Position numbers and translations under genes: made by a program. 64,000 bases of DNA, from positions 1,054,001 to 1,118,000 of the forward strand of contig NC_067200.1 in assembly GCF_000699445.3 (NCBI RefSeq). Reading direction: 5' to 3'. Source of the DNA: Schistosoma haematobium. Its lineage: Eukaryota; Platyhelminthes; Trematoda; Strigeidida; Schistosomatidae. Below are positions 22,696-31,582 of this stretch, one piece after another (within the stretch, counting starts at the first letter, position 1; the number at the start of each line of letters is the position of its first letter). The notes beneath the pieces were generated by a model. It searched no databases. It was not told the DNA's origin and saw only the letters and a program-made list of their open reading frames with translations.

Positions 22696-24799
22696 CTCTC
22701 CAAAGTTTCACGTCGTCGGCAAAAAGTATTAAGTCTGACGTTAGTTGTTGAGGAAGATCATTTATGTAGATCAAGAAGAGAAGAGGCCCTAATACTGAGC
22801 CCTGGGGGACTCCACTAGGACATTCTATAGCCTGAGATAAAGTGAAATTAACCCTAACCTTAAAGTGTCGATTTTCTAGGTATGAAGTGAGCCAATCGAT
22901 TAGAGGTGGTTTGATACCTAGTCGTTTAAGCTCATTGATAAGACACAAGTGGTTAACTTTATCAAAAGCTTTTGAGAAATCATGGTAAATGATTTCAACC
23001 TTCCTCTTGTGATCGAGGATGCTTGTCCATCTGTCCACCGCAGTCAGCAGGTTGGTTATACAAGAGTAACCCTTCCTGAAACCATGCTGTTGCGGTGAGA
23101 AGAAATTTAAGGACAGTAGATAGTCGTTTAAACCATCGCATATCAGGGACTCCATGAGTTTTGAAGGTAATGACAGAAGAGCCACCGGCCGACAACTTGA
23201 AGGTTCATTGCGTCGACCCCCTTTGAAAATTGGTGTGATGTGAACCAACTTCCAATTTTCCGGTAGTTTGCCTCGGCTTAGCGAGTGTGAGAAATTCACG
23301 CTAAGCGGCGTTGACAGGATTGTGGTTTCTTCCCTCAGTATGGCAGAACGGACCATATCCGGGCCAGGAGAAGTGTCAATTCTTAAGTGCTGCAGTTTCC
23401 GGAACACCAAGTCAGCGCTTAGGTCCACTTCGGAAAGTCCTTTGGAGTTGCAGATGAAGCTTTCATCAGTATAGTTGATGTGGGTCGGTTGAAATGTCCG
23501 AGAGTATTGTTCAGCCAGAAGGTGAGCCGTATCACCGTCGCCGTTGGTCGGGCCATTAAGACCTAGCAGTTAGGAAACTCTAAGTTTGGCTTGACGAAGA
23601 GAGGCTGCATAACGGAATAAGGTTTTAGGATTAGAGGCAAATTTGTCCAAAAGCTTTGTCTGGCACTGTAGCCTATCTTCTCTGATAGCCTTCGTGCATA
23701 TGTTCCTGATATGTTTATATTACCTGTACGCTCGTCGTTGTCGGTTCGTTTGTATTCCGCCCAACAGTGCCTTTTGCGGCTTAGCAGGCGAAGGGTACGG
23801 TTCTTGATTACTGTAGGTGGCTTACAGCTTTTGGGAACCGTTTGAGGAACTGAATGGTTTGTAGCACATAAGAGCGTGTGCAGTAAGAAGTTCCAGTGAC
23901 CGTCCACATCGAGTTGGGGGTGAACATCCCAAACCACCTGTTGTAAATAGTCGTGTAGAGCTGGCACATTCAGCCGTTTAAAATTCCAACGCAAGTTATT
24001 GTTGGGATACCTTAGCTTAGTTTTGCTGACAAAACTGAAGGCTATGACGGCATGATCCCTTTTTACCAGGGGAGCCAGGATTGAGAGGTTGACAACAAGG
24101 AATTCTTCGTTTGTGAACACACAGTCTAAGCGCGATGGTGCCTGACTGTTTCTCTAACGAGTTGCCGACCTCACATTTTCGTATAACCACAATTCATCGA
24201 TGAGGTTGAAGAACCGAGCTTCAATTGAGTTGTCGCCTCCAGTATACGTGTGTTCCGCGAAGTTGACTCTAGGGAGATTAAAGTCCCGTAGAATCAGGAT
24301 GTGTGTGAAACCGAGACGGATAGAGCGGGATAGTCCTTCGAGCATACGAATATCGTACTCGATGTCGGCAGTTGGCTTCCTGTAAATGACTCCGAATAGA
24401 CACCTCGAAGTACTAGAAAATTTTACAGAGCACCATATGGATTCCTCAAGATTGTTAAACTCGAGGTTGTGAACTTGGTGCACCTCCAAGCAAGAGCTTA
24501 TGTATATGGCTACTCCGCCTCCAATTCCTGTTGTTCTGTCGTTGCGGAACAAAGTCATCCCAGGTAATGCTAACTCTTGGTCCGAGAACTGAGAACATAT
24601 CCAGGTTTCAGATATTCCTATCAGGTGGGCTTTATTAGCGTTGCAAATTTCACGTAATTCATCCAGTTTGTTTGGTAGACTCGAGGGTTTCGTATATAAG
24701 CAGTTTATGCTTTCAATTTGGAACGCGTGAGCTTCATCTTGTTTGTCTGTATGAGCTATACGTGAATGGACAGGTTGCCTACCTATATGAGATATTTCG

Positions 24800-26853
24800 A
24801 GGTGGTAGGCCCTGTCCATTACAAGTTTTTTTATCGTTTAGACAATCCACAAGTGGAATAATCAGCTCCAACTTGCCTTTGTGCTTGGTCCTGGCTTCAT
24901 ATGGCCTGTCCGGGTGCATGTGGATTCCAGGTGGCAATCGACGTCTGTTGGCACGAAATGCTTCCAGAACTGCAGCCGCCATGTGGGAAGATGGGAAGGT
25001 TATCTTCATTAGACGGGGTCTAAGATCGCCGTCCTTCTTGGCTAGTCTCGTCACATGCTGAGTCAGTATGTGTTTGAGCCTCAAGGACTGTTTGATGAAT
25101 TTCCATTCCCTGATGTCAGAATTTGATTGAGTAGCGTCCGTATTTTCCGGTATACCTTGCACAATTATGTTTCTTCCGCGGAAAAACTTCTCGCAAGATT
25201 CTTTATGGGTGTTTCGCATGATATTGCACGCAGAGTACGGTATGTCGGGCAATATTCTTACGTTACCATCGGATTTCAGCAGGTGACTGGCTAGCAAGAC
25301 ATCCTCTACGTCGGTTGCATTCTTAAGTGTTACTCGGAGAAGCCTTGGGTGATTTAGATGCTTAGAATCTTTTCCTCGAGTGAGCCGCGTGATCGTTAAA
25401 GGCTCTATTTTAGGATGTTAGAGCTTCTTGTTTTATTCACCCCAGAGCATCCTATCATTTTTGTTCTGCAGACTGAGAGGAAGGTCAGGATTGTCAATGA
25501 GGTTCATGATTATGAGAGAATCGTCACAAGCTGTTGTTAATTTACCAGGTTTTCCGATGGGTTCAGGTTTAATGCCTTGTTGTTTGGAGGTCGGAGCACG
25601 TTTATGAATCCTAGGCTCCTTGATGACCGGACGGGCATTCTTGGGGGTAGACTGTGCGACCAAATCACCAGTTGATTTCCGTACAATAGCTGGGATGTTC
25701 AACTTAGACGGTGACGCCTGGCCCTTTTTAGTTCTTTTGACATGGCTCCAATCACCTACAGAGCTTTGGGGAACCACTGTCGTGTTCAAGGACCTTGAGC
25801 TGAGACCAGAGTTTACTGAGGGAGTCGAGTGCCTTCGACGTAATGATGGTGCTGAGTTTCAACGTGTCATCATTAGTGCTAGAGCATGCACCATCGATGG
25901 TAGACCTTTCGACATCCCTATTTTTGTTTTCGTTGTGCGCTCTTATTTGTCTACTCGTTTTATTATTATTATCATTATTGTTCACAAACATCTTATGGGT
26001 ATATAAGTGTTGTGAAGAAACCATTTCGGGTTTCTTCAAAAAAATGCAATAATACACAATTTTCAATAATGTTGGCATGATACTTGCCATATTTAAAATG
26101 GAATCCAGTAATTATACTAGAATATTAATAATAGTAAATAGGGTCTGTGTAATTGAGAAGAATATTGAATTGAGTGTAAAGAAGGAAATCGGGAAAATAA
26201 GGGAATAGAAATAAAAGTGACGTGAAATGCGCAAATAGTTTAATATGCGTGTTTATGAACACAGAACGACTATGTATATATCGTCAGATTAGTAACAAAA
26301 ATTATTAAGAAAAAATAACTTATTGTCGCAGAAAGATGTGACGCTAGTATAAATGTTTTTGTAGTTATAGTTTGGAGTGATGCTACGAAAGTCTCAATTA
26401 AATGAAAAGGATGACGAAATATTCATTTGTATGTGTCATACATACATAGTGAAGATGAAACGAGTCTGAGAAGTTAATTTAAGTGTAACACAAGTTCTTG
26501 TCTTAATTACAAACTTCGTAATCTTGAGAATAATATTCATTTGGACAGAAAGAAGAGAAAAAAAAGAAGTAAACACTTGGTGAAAAGGTTCATCCATGAT
26601 GGCTGTCTTTTCCTAAGTTTGATGACAACTTACTCTGCAGGCCTGTCAGTAGGACAATGATGTTACCCAGCGAGACTACAGCATCCGTGCTGCACATAAC
26701 ACATTCCCAGTTATTATCCGACTTGCTGAGTCTGTTGTAAACAGTTGCTGTGAGATCTGTGCACGCTTCGTGGAACCAACCTTTGCAGTTGTCGCATTGC
26801 ATGCCAGATGTAACAGCAAAACGGCATTCAGGTCGTTTGCATGAAATTTTCAT
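24800..26853 (-). pseudogene. CR1 ORF1, split by a repeat insertion
   Basis: The N-terminus at 26853-26590 starts at ATG and shows an intact PHD-type pattern: CKRPEC, MQCDNCKGWFHEACTDL, WECVMC. After the inserted repeat, the protein resumes near 25957 (SRQIRAHNENKNRDVERS) and goes on through a Lys/Pro-rich middle at 25789-25433 and a conserved C-terminal domain at 25297-24779 (GRNIIVQGIPENTDATQ, LRPRLMKITFPSSHMAAAVL, RANRRRLPPGIHMHPDRP). At least two more frame changes exist between these blocks. Confidence 0.72.
25958..26607 (-). mobile_element. ~0.65 kb (TAA)n-tailed repeat, copy 2
   Basis: Same repeat and same orientation as 22008-22695, roughly 90 percent or more identical by eye, with the hairpin at 26014-26037 conserved. 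It starts at ATCATGGATGAACC and ends in an imperfect ATT tail at about 25960-25980. It interrupts CR1 ORF1 after KLSSNLGKDS. Confidence 0.65.
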
Positions 26854-26930
26854 GACTATCTTGACGAAAACTGTGCTATGGATTCTAGCAAAATCCTAAG
26901 ACCGTAAAAAATACACTGAAAACGGACAAA

Positions 26931-27489
26931 AATGAATAAAGGCGGATGAGATAAACTGAAGTAGCCTTCACGTGAAAAACTGAGAAAAGCGATTAGTAGG
27001 CTGAAGCAAAACCACAGTTAAATATTAAATTGGGTGAAACTCAAAAAAACGTAATCTACCAAACGTATAGCTCAGGATAGATTTCTTTTATCAGAAATGG
27101 TACTTTTGTTTCTTAAAAACACAGCAAAAGTTTCATAATTGCAAATCACGTTAGGACTAAACTTCTCGTTCGAAAAGCGCGCTAATCCCTCTTTCAGCCC
27201 CCTTGAGATATAGAACGGGTGACTTCATCCTGCACCATCCATATAGCCTTAAATATTCCAAACGGACATAAGGTTGGGATTTCTGGAAGCTCCCACCTTC
27301 AATGGACCTATCCTTAACCATCAGCTGCACATTCACAACGCAACTTTCATGAAGCGCGACAACTGTGATACTGACTAAAACCATTTACATTCATATTTTA
27401 TAAATTATCAACCCAGCGGAGTAATTTACTACAGTGGATATTGTATCGTTTGTGACAATTTGATCTTGCCTGTAAACTGGCATGCCTTA
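26931..27489. other. No recognisable gene
   Basis: Holds one 75-codon ATG-started minus-strand ORF (27384-27157) with no recognised domain. It may be the 5' region of the CR1 copy to its left. Nothing else seen. Confidence 0.4.
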
Positions 27490-28055
27490 TGTAACAAACT
27501 GTTATTTTGAGAATAAATTATTATTACTACTTGCAACATAAGTTGCGGCCAACTTAGCGATACCAATCCTTTGATGGCAGTCACTTCGTTGGCCACTGAA
27601 ATGTAAGGTAAGATTGGCGCAGACTAGGGGATGATCAGAGTCTAGATAGGTATTCCAGAAGGAGCGGCAGTCTTGTACACAACCACGCCAGCGGTAGCTG
27701 ATCGCGATGCGATCAATCTGAGTCCAGGCCTGAGATGCAGAGGGAGGACTCAGGTGGCACATCGGCGATGACTGTGCCGAAAGTAAGTGCTAGCCAGAAA
27801 CAGGTTGTGGTCTTTGCACAGTTGCATCAGACGGTCCCCGTTATCTGTCTTGCGACTAACAAGTCCTCATCGGCCAGCTAAAAGACTCTCTTCTGTGCCT
27901 TGACGCCCGACCTGAGCATTCAAGTCTCCGGCTAGTACTACAATATCTGTCGAACTCAATTTCTGGCGAAGACTAGTTAACTGGTGGTAGAATTCATCCT
28001 TTATTGCATCCGGGCTGAAATCTGTCAGGGCATAGGCGGAGTTGACAGTTTGGTC
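27490..28055 (-). mobile_element. RTE endonuclease fragment
   Basis: Minus strand: VNSAYALTDFSPDAIKDEFY and VVLAGDLNAQVG (about 28040-27900), then TQIDRIAISYRWRGCVQDC and DSDHPLVCANL (27750-27610). These are the C-terminal half of an APE endonuclease of the SR2-like RTE type, with GDLN in place of GDFN. The coding part ends near 27540 and is followed by TAATAATAA, which resembles a retroposon tail. Confidence 0.75.
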
Positions 28056-29264
28056 AATATACGTCACTCCATAGTGCAGTAAGGAGTGAATGTTGTGATC
28101 TGCGTTCTTTCTTATGCGTTTCACCAGAAGACGACTTAATACTTGGTCTTTCGATGCAGCAGTGAGCGCAGTATGTTCGTCTACCTGTTTATGTTTGTTT
28201 AGTTGACTATGTACTCCGTCAAGTACAGAGTATGTCTGGTGCAGGGCACTTAAGACTTTTGATATATAGTACGTCCTTCTCAGTTTTCGCAGTTTAGACC
28301 TCGTCTTTTGAATTATATAGGGAGTAATTGCTTTAAAAGCCATTTTAGAGGGTACAGCAGTGTCTAGTGCAAATTTGGTGGTGGTACTGAATATTTCTAA
28401 TGTTTCTATGAGGTTATCACTGGTAAAGAAACTGCTCTGGTCAGAGTGCTTTATTAAAAATCAAAAGTTTTCCCAGTCCGCGCTTGCATAGTCCTTATGT
28501 TGGAAAGGCGTAGTTAATGTCTTTAATTTGTTGCACATGGCAAGAATGGGAAGGTGCAGAGGACTATTTTATGATCGCTATTGTGAAACTTTTCGCCAAG
28601 CACCACTGATGTTGGTGTGACATCATGTCAGAATATCAAGTCAAGAACGTTGTGATTTCGTGTATGCAGGTGTACATGTTGTTGCCAACCATGCATGTGT
28701 AATGACCTAAGTATGCTTACAAAGCAAAATAGGCCAGAATGTGTCATCCAGTTAATGGTGGGAGGGTTGAAATCACCACACACAATTAAGTAATCCTGAG
28801 CAAATGACTCACTTATAATGGTGTAAGTTAAACTAGGAGTGTTAGGAGCCCGATATATGCATCCGATTAGTATTTTACATTCATGAGTGTGCACAGTAAG
28901 CCATATCGAATCAAATAGTTTGCTGAGGACGTTGTCGCTATAGATTTCCGCTCTCAAATGTTTTGATACATAAACAAGACAGCCACCACCCATCTTGATG
29001 ACTCGATCGCAGTGGAATATCTCGTAGGTGTTTATTTGCAGATATGTGTCTGTGGTATCGGAGGACAGCCAACTTTCCGTTATAAAAACAAGTGAGTGGG
29101 TTGTTTAAAAGTAATAGTGTGCGTAGGTGAGTCATCTTACTTTGTGCAGATCGAGCGTCGATTAACATAAGTGCCAGGTTGTCTGGTAGAAGGGTATGAT
29201 GTAAACCCAGTGGATATTCTGTTTTGCCATGAGAAAAAGAAGAATTGAGAGTGTTGACTCCATA
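28056..29264 (-). mobile_element. CR1/jockey-like endonuclease fragment
   Basis: Minus strand, upstream to downstream: DARSAQSKMTHLRTLL at about 29160, GGGCLVYVSKHLRAEIYSD at 28993, ILIGCIYRAPN, DYLIVCGDFNPPTINW at about 28800, and NVLDLIF at 28628. Then a decayed linker follows to about 28060 (KLRKLRRTYYISKVL). This is an APE-type endonuclease of a non-LTR element different from the CR1 copies at 17-27 kb. RT is absent. The ORF 28343-27867 is an accidental fusion of this linker with the RTE fragment at 27490-28055. Confidence 0.7.
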
Positions 29265-31300
29265 TTAATTAGCGTTTAGTTTATTACCAATAGGGTTAAT
29301 GCGAGAAAGGTAGTAGGGTGTTGTTTTGATGAAAGAAGTATGTTTAAGACGTTGGTAAAGCTGCTTCAAGTCACCATCGAGTCCAGTGAACGGCCAGCCT
29401 TTGGTGACGCATGTCATCTCTCTCTTTATGATAGAGTCGTTCTTGGATGCAGATTGTATTTCAACCGCTGAGACTGGCAAAGTACGAATCGCTGTTGTCA
29501 AGTAATATTGCGCGTGGTCCTCTGTCATTAGGGAGGTAATAATTGCATCTTCACCGGCCATGTGGTGTTCGCTGATAAGTCATGACAAGGCGTCAGCCTG
29601 ACTAAACTGTTGGGTGCGCCGGTACTGTATATCAAAATCATAACCCGAAAGTACCAAAGTTCATCACTGAAGGTGGTTTGCAGAATGAGCTGGAACAACA
29701 GATTTCGAACCGAAAATTGTGAGAAGAAGCTTGTGATTGGTGAGAGAAGTAATTCCTCGACCGTACAAGAATTTATGGAAACGGCTTACTGCGAACACAA
29801 GGGCAAGAGGCTCTTTCTCCATTTGACTGTACATTCTTTTCGCTGAAGGTAATGTGCGAGATGCTTGCATAATATCTTTCTCTGTTGCTTCCGGTAACTG
29901 AAGCCAGATGAAAGCAACGAGTTCAAAAGCTGATGGGTCTGCAGCGACAATAATAGGCATGGACGGATCGTTTTGTGTCAGTAATAGTTCAGAGCTTATG
30001 ATTGTTTTCATCTTGCGATATCCAGCTTCATATTCTTTTGTCCAGTTCCAGCTGGTAATTTTATTCAGAAGATGACTCAGCCGGGCGCGTATGTCACGCA
30101 TCAACGTAACAAAAGCTGAGTAGTAGCTAATTAATCCCACGAATGATCGTAGCCCAGAGATATTAGTGAGAGTCGGCATCAGTTTTATAGCTCGTGTGTT
30201 TTCAGGATCTAGTCTGAGACCTGAGGCATCAACGGTGTATCCTAATTGTTTAACTGACTTCAAAAGAAGCCAGCATTTTTCTGGAAGTAATCGGAATTCG
30301 CTATCGCTGATGCGTTGTAGTACAGCTGTCGTGCGCTCTCAAAGCTGTTCTAACGATATGGAAACAGTTCAGATGTCATCGAGATAAATGACGACCCCCA
30401 GGATACCCGATAGAATGGTACCCATTAGATGCCGAAACATAGCTGTAGCTGTTCTAACACCGAATGTTAGGCGTTTGTATTGAAACAAGCCACGATGAGT
30501 ATTTATGGTAAGTAACTCTCTCGAATCCTCAGCCATTTTCACTTGTAGATAGGCGTCAGCGAGATCAAGCTTTGCAAAGAACTACCCACCATTTAACAAC
30601 GTGAACAAATCTGCAGCGAGTGGCAGTGGGTAATGGTGCTGATCGAGAGCCGCGTTAAGACCTGTGGAAAAATCTGCTCATATTCGGATTGTGCCATTAA
30701 CCTTCTTAATAATCACAATGGGTGCTGCCCATGCAGAATAAGAAACAGGTGTAATAACTCCCTGTAACTGAATGAGGTTAAGTTATTCGTCAACTTTCGA
30801 TAATGCTGCCTACGGCACTGGTCTACTTGGACAAAAGACAGGTTTGTCTCCAGATGTTAACTCAATTGTTGCTTTCATAGCAGTGCACTGACTCAATACA
30901 GGCTGGAAAATGGTTGAAAACTCCGTCACTAGTCCTTCAGGTTCATGAGGTTGTTTCACCAGATGACATACGGTACTTAACGGAACGTCAGCTAAATGTA
31001 GCACGTCAAACCAGTCTAAACCAAGTAGATTAGGATCAGCTGGTGTGATGTAACATACCTCGGTAAACGTCGAATCGTGAAAAGACACTTTACAATCTAG
31101 TTGTCTCAACAAACGTGGATAGTTGCCGCATGCAGTTAAAGATTTCTGTATTGTTGGCACCGTGCGTGGTCTCCCCATTGTGATCCATTATTTTCGTGAG
31201 AGAATTGTTACGTCAGATGCAATGTCTATTCGCAGTCTAAAGAGGCACCCATTAATATTAAAGGTAGTATATTTCCTCTCGACTGGTGTTGAGTTCTAAC
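29265..31300 (-). pseudogene. Gypsy pol remnant (protease, RT, RNase H)
   Basis: Protease active-site region is at about 31250-31200: IDIASDVTILS, where the usual D-T-A has become D-I-A. A stop follows before 31178. The protease end reads NLLGLDWFDVL. RT catalytic YLDD is at 30389-30372 (VVIYLDDI). RT connection and RNase H are at 30263-29664 (LGYTVDASGLRLDPENTRAIK, LRSFVGLISYYSAF, FHKFLYGRGITSLTNHKLLL, which has N in place of the RNase H Asp of TDH). A last piece is at 29561-29265. Stops and shifts near 30560, 30680 and 30790 break the RT. Confidence 0.75.
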
Positions 31301-31362
31301 AGCTTGTTATTAGACTCAGCGAATTCGTGTTAGATCTAGGCGTAGGTTTTCTGGTACATCTT

Positions 31363-31390
31363 TTATTATTATTATTATTATTATTATTAA
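31363..31390. repeat. (ATT)n tract, tail of non-LTR element
   Basis: About nine ATT units at the 3' end of the 932-codon element; read on its own strand this is the (AAT)n tail. Confidence 0.85.
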
Positions 31391-31582
31391 TGGCTTTATT
31401 CAATATTATATTTTGGTACAATATAGAATTCTCAGCACAGGGTATTTCAACAAGTTACTTACTGAAAAACGAACAAAAAGGCAGTAGCCAATACAAAAAG
31501 AAATAAAAAAAAATTTTTTTTTAAAAAAATTTAAAAAAAAACAAACAAAAAACTGTGCAAACTTTTTAAAATTAAAGACATG

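Larger units (their letters stand above)
21336..24819 (-). pseudogene. CR1 ORF2 endonuclease-reverse transcriptase, split
   Basis: Endonuclease at 24819-24154: NCLYTKPSSLPNKLDELRE, ISETWICSQ, GGGVAIYISS, VIYRKP, and HILILRDFNLP, where the usual Gly before DFN is Arg. RT at 23428-22690: DTSPGPDMVRSAILRE, CRPVALLSLPSKLMES, QQHGFRKGYSC, DFSKAFDKVNHLCL, GVPQGSVLGPLLFLIYINDL, and the catalytic FADDVKLW. The repeat at 22008-22695 then cuts the protein shortly after WREI. RT resumes near 22005 (QALQEDLTRLQS, NGLTFNTSKCKVVHLRH) and ends at 21336. It has frameshifts between endonuclease and RT as well. Confidence 0.8.
21240..26930 (-). mobile_element. Second CR1-type retrotransposon, interrupted by two short insertions
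   Basis: Read on the minus strand: ORF1 with PHD-type finger at 26853-26590, ORF1 remainder at about 25957-24800, endonuclease at 24819-24154, linker at 24120-23563, RT at 23428 to about 22690, then RT C-terminus at about 22005-21336. Two copies of one ~0.65 kb repeat interrupt it, one in ORF1 (25958-26607) and one in RT (22008-22695). Removing them gives an element of about 4.4 kb, right for CR1. The 3' ends of this copy and of the + strand CR1 (ending 21204) face each other. The RT C-terminal part (ATKSVRGLKFKHYEEHLYSL, YPLEYRRLRSDLLMAY) shows it to be a different CR1 subfamily from its neighbour. Confidence 0.82.

Noticed and set aside
27157..27384. 75-codon minus-strand ORF as a host gene
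   Set aside because: ATG start but no recognised domain, no splice or promoter context, and it abuts CR1 and RTE remnants.
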